DNA of 15,095 nt from an uncultured Lactobacillus sp. (GTDB lineage Bacteria > Bacillota > Bacilli > Lactobacillales > Lactobacillaceae): positions 1 to 15,095 of the forward strand of contig CAJLBJ010000031.1 of assembly GCA_905204935.1 (NCBI GenBank). The letters run 5' to 3'. The position numbers and the translations under genes were made by a program. Within the stretch, counting starts at the first letter, position 1, and every line of letters starts with the position of its first letter. The notes beneath the pieces were generated by a model that saw only the letters and a program-made list of their open reading frames with translations, searched no databases and was not told the origin of the DNA. Below, piece by piece: positions 1-8,711 of this stretch.

Positions 1-1
1 C

Positions 2-39
2 AAGTATACGATGATTTTATATATTTCATCTGTATACTT
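2..39. repeat. Inverted repeat at left edge
   Basis: The arms AAGTATAC (2-9) and GTATACTT (32-39) are perfectly complementary. GATGA (10-14) also pairs with TCATC (26-30), leaving only T31 unpaired and an 11-nt AT-only loop. Neither strand shows a T-run directly after the stem inside the window, so it does not look like a complete terminator. It could be the 3' untranslated hairpin of the gene to the left, an operator, or a terminator of birA whose T-run would lie outside the window. The role is unknown. Confidence 0.5.
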
Positions 40-41
40 AG

Positions 42-61
42 AAGGCATTATAGCCTTTTTT
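42..61 (+). terminator. Probable rho-independent terminator of the upstream unit
   Basis: A short stem AAGGC (42-46) / GCCTT (53-57) with a 6-nt loop runs directly into six T (56-61). The stem is short, with only three G-C pairs, so termination may be weak. It points rightward and would end a plus-strand transcript entering from outside the window, converging on birA. Confidence 0.5.
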
Positions 62-91
62 GAATAGAGAGGGATTTTTACATATATCAAA

Positions 92-1057
92 TTAACGTGG
101 ACGAATCTTAGTAACTTCACCTGAACTAAGTGTTTGACCATTTGCTAAAACTAATTCACCATTATCGTTAATATTAACTGCAACAGAATTAAAGACTTTA
201 TCACCTTGCGTAATTGTGACTTCGTGATTAAGTAAATAGCAGTTTTTGCGGTACTCATCCATGAAAGAAGCGGTTTGATAATTAGAATAAATATCAAAAA
301 ATTCGCTTAAAAAACTAGCGATAAATTCGTTACGACTTACATTTTTAGCCAAAGCTTGATCACGTAAAGAGGCTACAGTTTCCTTTAAATCACAATCAAA
401 AGAACTTAAAGGAGTTAGATAGTTAATCCCACAGCCTAAAATGATTTGACTAACGCTACGACTTTCCAAATCAACAATACCTTCAGTTAAGATGCCGCAT
501 ACTTTTTTGTTGTTTAGCAATAAATCATTAACCCATTTGATTTGAGCTGTAGTATCTAATTTGTGCAAAATAGTGCGATGCATTGCAACTGCAGCTGCCG
601 TGGTTAATAAGCCTGGATTAAAATTAGTGTGAGTGTTGTTTAATAACAGACTTAAATAAATCCCGGTTTTTTGAGGTGAACTAAAGAAACGTCCGTGACG
701 TCCGTAACCGGCAGTTTGTTCTTCACTGATAATGACAAGTGGATTTGTTAACTTAGACATAGCCGCTAACTCTTTGGCGCGGGTGTTGGTTGAGTTTAGT
801 GATTGATGAATCTCAAAATCTAATTGTAAATCTGTTGGTAGATAACTTTTAATTAGCGCAGCAGACAATTTATCATTATCTGCTAGGCGATAGCCGCTTT
901 TTTGCCGACTTTCTATGGCATATCCCTCGTTTTGTAAGGTTTTGATTGCTTTCCAAATCGCAGTACGTGAGACTTGCAATTTGTCAGCCAATTCTTGTCC
1001 TGAGATGAAATCGTTACTGTTTGCTAAGATTTGGATTAACTTTTTAGTGGTGTTCAT
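92..1057 (-). CDS. birA: Bifunctional biotin--[acetyl-CoA carboxylase] ligase / biotin operon repressor BirA
   Basis: The 321-residue protein joins biotin to the biotin carboxyl carrier protein through biotinyl-5'-AMP. In the long (group II) form seen here it also represses biotin genes when loaded with biotinyl-AMP. Residues 1-60 form a winged helix-turn-helix (ISGQELADKLQVSRTAIWKAI). The ligase domain follows, with the biotinyl-AMP loop AGYGRHGR (116-123) and the substrate-binding segment KWVNDLLLNNKKVCGIL (174-190). The C-terminal small domain is present, so the length is normal for the family. The start is an ATG with only a weak GTGAG ribosome site, but it gives the full HTH. The gene stands alone and is divergent from the YibE/F unit. 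No biotin synthesis or transport gene is in the window, so any regulatory target lies elsewhere. Confidence 0.95.
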   Translation of the reverse strand: MNTTKKLIQILANSNDFISGQELADKLQVSRTAIWKAIKTLQNEGYAIESRQKSGYRLADNDKLSAALIKSYLPTDLQLDFEIHQSLNSTNTRAKELAAMSKLTNPLVIISEEQTAGYGRHGRFFSSPQKTGIYLSLLLNNTHTNFNPGLLTTAAAVAMHRTILHKLDTTAQIKWVNDLLLNNKKVCGILTEGIVDLESRSVSQIILGCGINYLTPLSSFDCDLKETVASLRDQALAKNVSRNEFIASFLSEFFDIYSNYQTASFMDEYRKNCYLLNHEVTITQGDKVFNSVAVNINDNGELVLANGQTLSSGEVTKIRPR

Positions 1058-1090
1058 TTCAATCAGCTCACTTTACTTTATTTCGTAATT

Positions 1091-1120
1091 ATTATAACTA
1101 AGAAATGACTTTGAGTCCAA
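1091..1120 (-). promoter_or_regulatory. birA promoter
   Basis: Read on the minus strand, the -35 is TTGGAC (1115-1120), the spacer is 18 nt, and the -10 is a perfect TATAAT (1091-1096). Transcription would start about 25 nt upstream of the birA ATG at 1057. This is inferred from the motif match alone. Confidence 0.65.
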
Positions 1121-1160
1121 GTGGCAAGCTAAAAAGAGTATTAAGATTTAATTTAGAGAT

Positions 1161-1188
1161 TTTACTCAAGGCTTTTTCGTGGTATCGT
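1161..1188 (+). promoter_or_regulatory. Candidate promoter of the YibE/F unit
   Basis: A -35 like TTTACT (1161-1166) is followed after 16 nt by TATCGT (1183-1188). A TGG just before the -10 makes it extended -10-like. It places a start near 1195, just ahead of the GGTG ribosome site (1202-1205) of the gene starting at 1210. Each hexamer matches consensus at only four of six positions. Confidence 0.35.
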
Positions 1189-1209
1189 TAAAAAGAAAGT
1201 TGGTGAAAT

Positions 1210-2319
1210 ATGATTAACAAAAAACAAGGATTAACATTGGTAATATTAGCTTTAAGCGGTATTTTATTGTTGTTTTTCACAGAAAATAATGCAAAATTAT
1301 ATCGCCAACCAATCGGCAAAGTTATGACTGTTAAACAGCAAACAGTGCAAAAAAACGTCGATGAATTTGGCAATCATGATGTCCAAATTACACAACTAGT
1401 GACGCTTAAAATCTTAAATGGACATTATGCCAATAAAAAAGTGACTGTCAATAATACTTTTGCTAAATCAGGGGCATTGAGTCAAAAATATCGTCCAGGT
1501 CAAGAAGTCTTTTTAGACATTCATAGGCTAAAAGATGGACAGTTGAGCATAACATTATCCGATTTAAAACGCGATGTTTATCTGATCTTTTTGGTTTGGT
1601 TAGTTGTAGTTGTTTTATATTTGATGATGCGTATGCAAGGTTTAAAGACCTTGCTAAGTGTAATTTTAAATGTCTTGTTATTTTTATTTTTCATTCAACT
1701 AGATGTTGCGTTGAATTTGAATAATTTCTTTTGGCTATTTGCTCTTAGTGCGGTGTTATTTACACTATTATCTTTGAGTTTAGTTATTGGATTGAATAAA
1801 CAGTGTCTTGTTACTTTTTTAGCTGTAATCTTGGCGACAAGTAGCGCTTTAGGGTTGAGCATGTTATTGATTGCAGTTACAGGACAAAAAGGGATTCATT
1901 ATGAAGCGTTGGATTTTGCGACCCAAGCTCCCAAACAACTTTTTTTATCTGCGACAGTCATTGGTTTATTAGGAGCGGTGATGGATGCTGCTACAGATAT
2001 TGTTTCTACGCTATTTGAATTAAAACAAACCAATCCTAATGTTTCGCAAGCGCAATTGTTTAAATCAGGACGCCAAGTAGGGCAAGCTGTGATGGGCCCT
2101 TTGATTAATGTGTTGTTATTAATCTTTTTTGCCGAAAGTTTTGCTTTAAGCGTGCTTTATTTACGAAATGGCAATACCTTTGCTTATACGTTTGAATGGA
2201 CGATGTCTTTAGGGATTTTAGAAGCTTTGATAAGTGCGATAGGTGTAGTCTTGGTGATTCCAAGTGCAAGTTTATTGGCTGCTATGGCGTTAGGAGGAAA
2301 AAAAGATGTCGTCTCTTAG
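1210..2319 (+). CDS. YibE/F family membrane protein (first of pair)
   Basis: This 369-residue polytopic membrane protein has the architecture of the YibE/F family (PF07907), whose molecular function is not established. An N-terminal membrane anchor (about 7-23) is followed by an extracytoplasmic beta-rich domain (about 30-120, GKVMTVKQQTV through GQEVFLDI). About seven hydrophobic helices follow between 123 and 362. The conserved family segment GAVMDAATDIVSTLFELKQTNP lies in the helix and loop near 255-276. The ATG at 1210 has GGTG five bases upstream. The 3' end overlaps the next gene by 14 bp, and that gene's AGGAGG ribosome site (2292-2297) lies inside this one, so the two are probably translationally coupled and may work as one complex. 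The family assignment is from sequence pattern; a transport role would be a guess. Confidence 0.8.
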   Translation: MINKKQGLTLVILALSGILLLFFTENNAKLYRQPIGKVMTVKQQTVQKNVDEFGNHDVQITQLVTLKILNGHYANKKVTVNNTFAKSGALSQKYRPGQEVFLDIHRLKDGQLSITLSDLKRDVYLIFLVWLVVVVLYLMMRMQGLKTLLSVILNVLLFLFFIQLDVALNLNNFFWLFALSAVLFTLLSLSLVIGLNKQCLVTFLAVILATSSALGLSMLLIAVTGQKGIHYEALDFATQAPKQLFLSATVIGLLGAVMDAATDIVSTLFELKQTNPNVSQAQLFKSGRQVGQAVMGPLINVLLLIFFAESFALSVLYLRNGNTFAYTFEWTMSLGILEALISAIGVVLVIPSASLLAAMALGGKKDVVS

Positions 2320-3073
2320 TTTATTGACGTTAGTTTTAGGAATTTTGATGATTTTAGTTGGCGGTAAACAAGGGTTGGCTGCATATCTAGGTGTGATATT
2401 GAATTTTGGCTTACTTTTTTTGGCAGTTATTTTAATTGCAAGTGGCTTTAACATTATCTGGATATGTATCTTTTTTGGAATTTGTATTTTGGCTTTGACG
2501 ATTTATTTAGGGAGTCATGATGAGCGTGCAACCAATGTGGCCTTTGTAGCAACTTTAATCGTCTTAGGTGTAATGATTTTGTTGATTATTCCATTAGATT
2601 ATTTGGCTAATACAGCAGGATTTGCCAATGAGCAATCCGAACAAATCGAGGCTTTTAACCTGTTGATTGGTGTAGATTTTAGACAATTATTGCTAGCTAC
2701 GACTATCTTAAGTACATTAGGGGCTTTGGCAGAAGCAGCAATAGCAATTGCAAGTGGACTAGAAGAATTGTGGCAACAAAATCCAACACTAACTACTGTG
2801 CAGTTGATTAAAAGTGGTAAAGTTATCGGATTTCAAATTATGGGCATGACATTTAATACTTTATTTTTTGGGATGTTTGGTAGTGATTTGGCGTTGTTTA
2901 TCTTGTTATATCGCTTAAAAAATACGTTTGGGTATTATTTTAATTCCAAAATATTTGTAGCAGAATGCATGTTAGTTTTATATGCAGCTTTAGCAGTTAT
3001 TTTAGTAATTTGGTTGACGATTTATTTGATGGCACGCAAATTGATGCGTTCCCAAAAAAGAGATATTTCATGA
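2306..3073 (+). CDS. YibE/F family membrane protein (second of pair)
   Basis: This 255-residue, almost wholly hydrophobic protein has about seven to eight membrane helices and no large soluble domain. It is the shorter partner of the preceding gene and matches its C-terminal membrane half. STLGALAEAAIAIASGLEELWQQNP (near 140-163) aligns with GAVMDAATDIVSTLFELKQTNP of the first protein, and KSGKVIGFQIMG aligns with KSGRQVGQAVMG. The conserved Asp of that motif is Glu here. The start ATG at 2306 has a perfect AGGAGG eight bases upstream and overlaps the upstream gene. The pair looks like an old duplication in which only the first copy kept or gained an outside domain. Function is unknown. The stop codon TGA (3071-3073) is shared with a promoter for the next gene. 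Confidence 0.8.
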   Translation: MSSLSLLTLVLGILMILVGGKQGLAAYLGVILNFGLLFLAVILIASGFNIIWICIFFGICILALTIYLGSHDERATNVAFVATLIVLGVMILLIIPLDYLANTAGFANEQSEQIEAFNLLIGVDFRQLLLATTILSTLGALAEAAIAIASGLEELWQQNPTLTTVQLIKSGKVIGFQIMGMTFNTLFFGMFGSDLALFILLYRLKNTFGYYFNSKIFVAECMLVLYAALAVILVIWLTIYLMARKLMRSQKRDIS

Positions 3074-3079
3074 TATAAT
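3071..3079 (+). promoter_or_regulatory. Extended -10 promoter upstream of the lipoprotein gene
   Basis: TGA TATAAT (3071-3079) is a perfect extended -10. No good -35 is visible at the right distance, which this promoter class tolerates. The TG overlaps the stop codon of the upstream gene. A start near 3086 would give a leader of about 24 nt before the ATG at 3110. The lipoprotein could therefore be made independently of the YibE/F pair. Confidence 0.5.
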
Positions 3080-3109
3080 TAAGTGAACAATAAAAAGGGG
3101 GAGTAGCCC

Positions 3110-4000
3110 ATGAAAAAACGAATAAGTGTAGTGATTGCTACAGTGTTTATGTTAGGTTTAGCTGGTTGCGCTCAAAGTCAAGAAAAACAAGCGGATAAAG
3201 CATATCAAGCGGCGTTAGTAAAGATTAAAGATGGGCAACAAACAACAGCTTTAGCGAAGTTAAAAGATGCTCCACAAAACGCCAAGATTAAAGGTTTAAC
3301 GCAAAATGTAACAGATTTAATTGCAGTAAAAAAAGCACTCGATAAACCTGATTTAACAACAGCTAAGAAAAAATTGGCTGATTTGCAAAAGATTCAAGAG
3401 CCAAGTGCGGTGAAAAAACAAGTTACTAAGTTAACTAAAGATTATCAAACTATTCAACTTGCTCAAACCTATTACAGTGAAGTCAAAGATTATTATGCAG
3501 CTCAAAAATATTTTGCTGCAGGAGGAAGTTTACAATCGTTACAAGCCTTGTCAAATAAGCTAGTTGCAGTTAAAAATTTACAAAAAAAGGCAAATTCTTA
3601 TGAAGATTTGATTGCCAAAGCTCAAAAACAAAGCGAAAAACAAACAGCTAGCGAGCAAGCAAATGCGCGCAATTCAAAGATTGTCCAAGATGAATATGCT
3701 AAAAAGACAGGACAAGATATTAACGGAGCATCTAATGATCAAATTAATCAAGTTGTCCAAAGCCTAAGTAACGATCAAGTTATTTCTGCCTTTAAACAAG
3801 CAACGGCTATTCCAAGTGAAGATGGTGATCAATACTATGTGCAAAGTCTAGGACAAAACCAATATCAAATTGAGATTCGCCATACTAGTCAAGCCGATAA
3901 TCAATTATCTAACCTTAAAGGTATGTATAAATTTAATACGCAAACTAAAAAAGCTCAAAAGTTAAATGAGATTACTGGACAATATATAGATATTAATTAA
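3110..4000 (+). CDS. Putative lipoprotein, helical, function unknown
   Basis: This 296-residue protein starts with a typical lipoprotein signal: KKR, a hydrophobic core, and the lipobox LAGC with the lipidated Cys at residue 20. It should be anchored on the outer face of the membrane. Residues 25-190 are rich in Lys, Gln and Ala and look like a run of amphipathic helices, possibly coiled coil. A Ser/Asn/Gln-rich stretch follows, then a C-terminal part (about 200-296) with beta-like segments (QYYVQSLGQNQYQIEIRHTS). The ribosome site GGGGGAG (3097-3103) is strong and six bases from the ATG. I do not recognise the family. It lies between the YibE/F pair and a small membrane protein with no terminator between them, so these four may form one envelope-associated unit. 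Confidence 0.75.
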   Translation: MKKRISVVIATVFMLGLAGCAQSQEKQADKAYQAALVKIKDGQQTTALAKLKDAPQNAKIKGLTQNVTDLIAVKKALDKPDLTTAKKKLADLQKIQEPSAVKKQVTKLTKDYQTIQLAQTYYSEVKDYYAAQKYFAAGGSLQSLQALSNKLVAVKNLQKKANSYEDLIAKAQKQSEKQTASEQANARNSKIVQDEYAKKTGQDINGASNDQINQVVQSLSNDQVISAFKQATAIPSEDGDQYYVQSLGQNQYQIEIRHTSQADNQLSNLKGMYKFNTQTKKAQKLNEITGQYIDIN

Positions 4001-4016
4001 AGGATTGTAGGAATTT

Positions 4017-4382
4017 ATGAATAGACTTAAAGCTAAATTTTGCCCCAAAATTGTTGGAGGTGTTTTGTTACTAGCCGTTTTAGTGATGTGTTATGGAATA
4101 ATTTTTAAACAACAAACACGTGTATCAGATTGGCTGTTTTTGGCTGGCCTGGCCTTGGTGTGCTTGGCTGTTATCGATATTTTATTGCATGCACACTTAT
4201 TGGCAGGTTGGTTTCAAAAACAAAGAAAAGGTGAAAGTGATGAAGAGTTTGCTAAACGTAAAATTGATGTTCACCGGGTTGGTTCGTTAAAAAATAAACC
4301 AATTCACTTTGAAAAATTAGCATTTAACAGTTTATTATTGGGATTGTGTTTGATTGTTTTAGCAGTTTTGATTACATTATAA
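4017..4382 (+). CDS. DUF3899-like small membrane protein
   Basis: The 121-residue protein has three predicted membrane helices: about 12-30, 38-58 and 99-120. A charged loop lies between the second and third (QKQRKGESDEEFAKRKIDVHRVGSLKN). The layout and the ESDEEFAKRK-like loop resemble the DUF3899 family of Firmicutes, of unknown function; this match is from memory and tentative. The ATG at 4017 follows TAGGAA and lies 16 bp after the lipoprotein stop, so the two are probably cotranscribed. The stop codon touches the first bases of a strong terminator, which ends the unit. Confidence 0.6.
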   Translation: MNRLKAKFCPKIVGGVLLLAVLVMCYGIIFKQQTRVSDWLFLAGLALVCLAVIDILLHAHLLAGWFQKQRKGESDEEFAKRKIDVHRVGSLKNKPIHFEKLAFNSLLLGLCLIVLAVLITL

Positions 4383-4426
4383 AAAGCACAAGTCTGACAT
4401 GTTTTTCATATCAGACTTGTGCTTTT
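4382..4426. terminator. Strong bidirectional rho-independent terminator
   Basis: A perfect 16-bp stem, AAAAGCACAAGTCTGA (4382-4397) with TCAGACTTGTGCTTTT (4411-4426), encloses a 13-nt loop. Both strands end in four or more T after the G-C part, so it can stop the rightward DUF3899-like unit and the leftward HD-domain gene. The stop codon of the HD gene (4425-4427) overlaps the stem. Confidence 0.92.
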
Positions 4427-5672
4427 AAATTGAGCTAAACTCTTTTGGGAAAAAGAAACGTTCATCACCAACTTGTTTATCACGAATAGCATTTACAATG
4501 GCGCTTGCATTGGAAAGTTCAACAAAATCATCACAGTCTTTAAACAAAGTAATTGGTGTTTTCTTTTTAGCATCATCTACAGCATAAGGTGAATCATAGC
4601 TGTCGTTTAAAGCCGTATAATATTTTTTATCAAGCTTAGCATCTTTAAGTGCTTGTTTAATTTCGTTAATCTTTTGAGCGTTTTTTGGTGTATTTTTGAG
4701 TGATTTAAATGGTTGGCGATTACAAAAGTGTTGTGCCAAATCACTTAAAATAGGATCTTCGTGTGTTTGCCAGATATTAAAACAAGTATTTAAGACATGA
4801 TCGTCTAAGCTTAAATATGTTTGTAGCGGAATTTCATTTTTGGCAAAAAATGGTTTTAAAAAATGTGTCGTCAATTGATCATCTAATTTATTTTCCAAAA
4901 AGAGATCTTTAGCACGAGCTAAAAGATTACCAAGTAAAACTTCCATTGAACGCGAGACTGGATAAAAATAAATTTGCTGATACATTTGAAAACGGCTGAC
5001 AATATAATCTTCAACAGCATGCATTCCCTCAAAATCAAAGGTGATTCCTCCTTTGTAAGGACGCATAACACGTAAAATTCTAGTCAAATCAAATGTTCCG
5101 TATTTAGCACCAGTAAAATATGAATCACGCAGTAAATAATCCATACGATCGGCATCCAATTGACTAGAAATCATTTGAACGACCTGCTGATTAGGATAAG
5201 TTTTTTGAATGACAGCGACTACTTTTTTTGGTAGTGAGGCGTCAGTGTTAGCTAAAATTTGATGAATTTGTGTTGTTTTATCTAAAATAATACGACATGT
5301 CATTTCTTCATGATCGGTGTTAAAAATTTTTTCAAAGGTATGTGAATAAGGTCCATGCCCAATATCATGGAGTAACGCAGCGCATAAGGCAACTAGTCGT
5401 TCATTATCATTCCAAAGACCATCTTGGGTAGTTTGGCTAGGATAGTTACGTGCAAACAAGTCACAAATTTGACGGGTTATCTCATAAACACCAACCGAGT
5501 GTGAGAAACGTGAATGTTCAGCCCCGTGAAAACTATAGCTGGTTGTGCCTAATTGTTTAATGCGACGCAAACGTTGGAATTCACGGCAATTAAGTAAGTC
5601 TAAGATGACAGGATGTTGAATATAGATATAATTATGGATAGGATCACGTAAAACTTTTTCACGCACAAGCAT
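4425..5672 (-). CDS. HD-domain protein, YwfO/EF1143-type dNTP triphosphohydrolase
   Basis: The 415-residue HD hydrolase resembles B. subtilis YwfO and Enterococcus faecalis EF1143; the latter is a known dNTP triphosphohydrolase related to SAMHD1. The metal-site residues are visible: H58 in HSRFSHSVGVYE, H102-D103 in ALLHDIGHGPYSH, and the distal Asp in SQLDADRMDYLLRDS. The N-terminus carries the family's DPIHNYI motif. A longer frame opens at 5699, but I place the start at ATG 5672 because AAAGGAGG (5680-5687) sits seven bases upstream and the extra nine residues would be encoded in the palindromic promoter. The gene is single and divergent from the DUF1934 gene. It likely removes dNTPs, which is notable near pyrG and rpoE, but the substrate is inferred from homologues. 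Confidence 0.88.
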   Translation of the reverse strand: MLVREKVLRDPIHNYIYIQHPVILDLLNCREFQRLRRIKQLGTTSYSFHGAEHSRFSHSVGVYEITRQICDLFARNYPSQTTQDGLWNDNERLVALCAALLHDIGHGPYSHTFEKIFNTDHEEMTCRIILDKTTQIHQILANTDASLPKKVVAVIQKTYPNQQVVQMISSQLDADRMDYLLRDSYFTGAKYGTFDLTRILRVMRPYKGGITFDFEGMHAVEDYIVSRFQMYQQIYFYPVSRSMEVLLGNLLARAKDLFLENKLDDQLTTHFLKPFFAKNEIPLQTYLSLDDHVLNTCFNIWQTHEDPILSDLAQHFCNRQPFKSLKNTPKNAQKINEIKQALKDAKLDKKYYTALNDSYDSPYAVDDAKKKTPITLFKDCDDFVELSNASAIVNAIRDKQVGDERFFFPKEFSSI

Positions 5673-5686
5673 TTGCACGCCTCCTT

Positions 5687-5710
5687 TGTTATAATACATG
5701 TATTATAACA
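5687..5710. promoter_or_regulatory. 24-bp perfect palindrome with overlapping extended -10 elements on both strands
   Basis: Each half reads TGTTATAATACA, and the two halves form a perfect 24-bp palindrome. By symmetry each strand carries TGT TATAAT, a perfect extended -10: plus strand 5690-5695, minus strand 5702-5707. The plus-strand copy would start near 5702 toward the DUF1934 gene. The minus-strand copy would start near 5695 toward the HD gene, just ahead of its ribosome site. Neither has a convincing -35. The two polymerases would face each other over the same bases. A repressor operator is an alternative or additional reading. Confidence 0.65.
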
Positions 5711-5776
5711 TGTAGGACAAAAGGTACGAAAAAAGCTTGTGATTTTTAGATAGAAGATAAAAAGAGGTTAGATGAG

Positions 5777-6208
5777 ATGGTAAAAAATGAAGTTCCTGTA
5801 CATGTAAATGTCAGTACGCAAATTAAACAAGGAAATGAGTTAGAAGAATTTACAATAGAAACGACTGGTAATTTTACTGTTATTGGAGATGTTGGATATT
5901 TACGTTACTATGAAAAATATACCGATCAAGCCGATGCTTTGGTAACTTTGAAATTCAAAGACGAACAGTTACAATTGACTAGACGACAAGAAGATTTATT
6001 GCTACGAATGATATTTGATAAACAAACTAGACAAAGAGCTAATTATCGAATTGGAGCGAATAATTTGAGCTTAGAGACATTAACGCAAGATTTACAAATC
6101 AATTTAATTGCGCCCCAAAATAGTGGGGCGGTTTTGGTTGATTACCAACTTCATAGCGGTCATGAACTGTTGGGAGAATACAAAATAAGATTGCAATTTA
6201 ACGCATAG
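5777..6208 (+). CDS. DUF1934 family protein (YwiB-like beta-barrel)
   Basis: This 143-residue soluble protein resembles B. subtilis YwiB (DUF1934, PF09148), a small family with a calycin-like beta-barrel fold and unknown function. The sequence is dominated by alternating beta-strand patterns: VPVHVNVSTQIKQGNELEEFTIETTGNF at the start and VDYQLHSGHELLGEYKIRLQFNA at the end. The ATG at 5777 has AAAGAGG nine bases upstream; an earlier ATG at 5772 is out of frame. No terminator separates it from rpoE 43 bp downstream, so cotranscription is possible, although rpoE also seems to have its own promoter. A 7-bp GC-rich hairpin lies inside its 3' coding part. Confidence 0.8.
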   Translation: MVKNEVPVHVNVSTQIKQGNELEEFTIETTGNFTVIGDVGYLRYYEKYTDQADALVTLKFKDEQLQLTRRQEDLLLRMIFDKQTRQRANYRIGANNLSLETLTQDLQINLIAPQNSGAVLVDYQLHSGHELLGEYKIRLQFNA

Positions 6209-6219
6209 TATTGTAAGAT
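6191..6219 (+). promoter_or_regulatory. Candidate rpoE promoter
   Basis: TTGCAA (6191-6196), a 17-nt spacer and TAAGAT (6214-6219) lie across the end of the DUF1934 gene. Each hexamer matches consensus at four positions. The segment TTGTAAGATGA at the -10 recurs in the candidate murA promoter. A start near 6226 would give a short rpoE leader. Confidence 0.4.
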
Positions 6220-6251
6220 GAGGAGTAGACTGTTGAAAGGACGTGTATGGT

Positions 6252-6839
6252 TTGGAGCTAGAAAGATTCAAAAATGTCAATAAAGAAGAATTGTCGATGA
6301 TTGAAGTTGCACGTGCGATTTTGAAAGATAGAAGCGATGTGATGGCTTTTGCTGATTTAACAAATGCTATCCAACAATATCTTGGAAAAAGTGATGAAGA
6401 AATTCGCGAACGTTTACCTCAATTTTATACGGATTTAAACATCGATGGTAGCTTTATTTCCTTGGGCGATAATATGTGGGGCCTACGCTCATGGTACCCA
6501 TATGAATCAATCGATGAAGCACTTGTTCATTCTGAAGACGACGATGAAGAAGATCGTCCAACACGTAAGAGCAGAAAGAAAGTCAACGCCTTTTTGGATG
6601 ACGTTACCGATGATGACGTGATCGATTATGACGATGATGATCCAGAAGATAGTGATGATATCGAAAATGATTATGATGTCGATGACGATGATGATGAAGA
6701 AGATCAAGAGTTAAAAGAATATAGTAAAGATTTAAGTGATATCGGAGAATCAGACGATGATGATGAAGATGATTTACCTGATGGAATCGAAGGGCAATTG
6801 TCGGAATTAAGTGATGATTCTTTAGATGAAGAAATCTAA
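6252..6839 (+). CDS. rpoE: DNA-directed RNA polymerase delta subunit
   Basis: RNA polymerase delta is a small accessory subunit of Firmicutes that speeds enzyme recycling and lowers non-specific nucleic acid binding. The N-terminal part (about residues 1-90) is the HARE-HTH-like domain with the hallmark segments NKEELSMIEVARAIL, FADLTNAIQQYLGKSDEEIRERLPQFYTDLNIDGSF and WGLRSWYPY. The rest is disordered and highly acidic, roughly half Asp or Glu with long Asp runs, interrupted by one basic patch (TRKSRKK). I choose the TTG at 6252, which gives MELERF and lies ten bases after AAAGGA (6236-6241). The GTG at 6243 is only one base after that site, and the ATG at 6247 is out of frame. pyrG follows, as in many Firmicutes. 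Confidence 0.93.
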   Translation: MELERFKNVNKEELSMIEVARAILKDRSDVMAFADLTNAIQQYLGKSDEEIRERLPQFYTDLNIDGSFISLGDNMWGLRSWYPYESIDEALVHSEDDDEEDRPTRKSRKKVNAFLDDVTDDDVIDYDDDDPEDSDDIENDYDVDDDDDEEDQELKEYSKDLSDIGESDDDDEDDLPDGIEGQLSELSDDSLDEEI

Positions 6840-6848
6840 AGTTCGTTC

Positions 6849-6885
6849 TTGACGCTCATTTAATTATTATGTAAAATGCTTTATG
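6849..6885 (+). promoter_or_regulatory. pyrG promoter with GGGC initiation site
   Basis: TTGACG (6849-6854), a 17-nt spacer and TAAAAT (6872-6877) are followed after seven bases by GGGC starting at 6885. A GGGC start is the key element of pyrG control in B. subtilis and lactococci: when CTP is low, polymerase stalls before the C and adds extra G residues reiteratively. Here the start reads GGGCGC. In B. subtilis, as I recall, it reads GGGCTC. Confidence 0.8.
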
Positions 6886-6922
6886 GGCGCTTCACATATT
6901 GTGGAGACAAAAAGCACGGTAA

Positions 6923-8614
<1,692 letters not shown>

Positions 8615-8621
8615 TTTAAGA

Positions 8622-8669
8622 AAAAATAAAAAGCAGTTAGTTATTTTTAGCCAACTGCTTTTTATTTTT
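8622..8669. terminator. pyrG terminator
   Basis: A 17-bp perfect stem has its arms at 8622-8638 and 8653-8669, with core AAGCAGTT / AACTGCTT, around a 14-nt loop. The 3' side ends in TTTTTATTTTT. Runs of A before the stem make it bidirectional in form, but no minus-strand gene nearby needs it. Confidence 0.9.
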
Positions 8670-8711
8670 GATAAAATGTTCGTAAAAAGCAGAAATGTCA
8701 GTAATTATGGA

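Noticed and set aside
1188..1373. Minus-strand 61-codon frame over the start of the first YibE/F gene
   Set aside because: Antisense to a real gene, no promoter or ribosome site, and it would overlap the divergent promoter region.
5673..5699. Upstream start at 5699 for the HD-domain gene
   Set aside because: The extra nine codons cover the palindromic promoter and the AAAGGAGG site; the ATG at 5672 has ideal spacing.
5687..5710. Reading the palindrome as a PerR or Fur box
   Set aside because: The arms TTATAAT/ATTATAA match, but those boxes have a single-base centre, while here six bases separate the arms. The -10 reading explains the arms equally well.
6507..6707. Minus-strand open frame opposite rpoE, rich in Ile and Val
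   Set aside because: It is the mirror of the Asp/Glu-rich tail of rpoE (GAT/GAC read backwards as ATC/GTC). No ribosome site or family resemblance.
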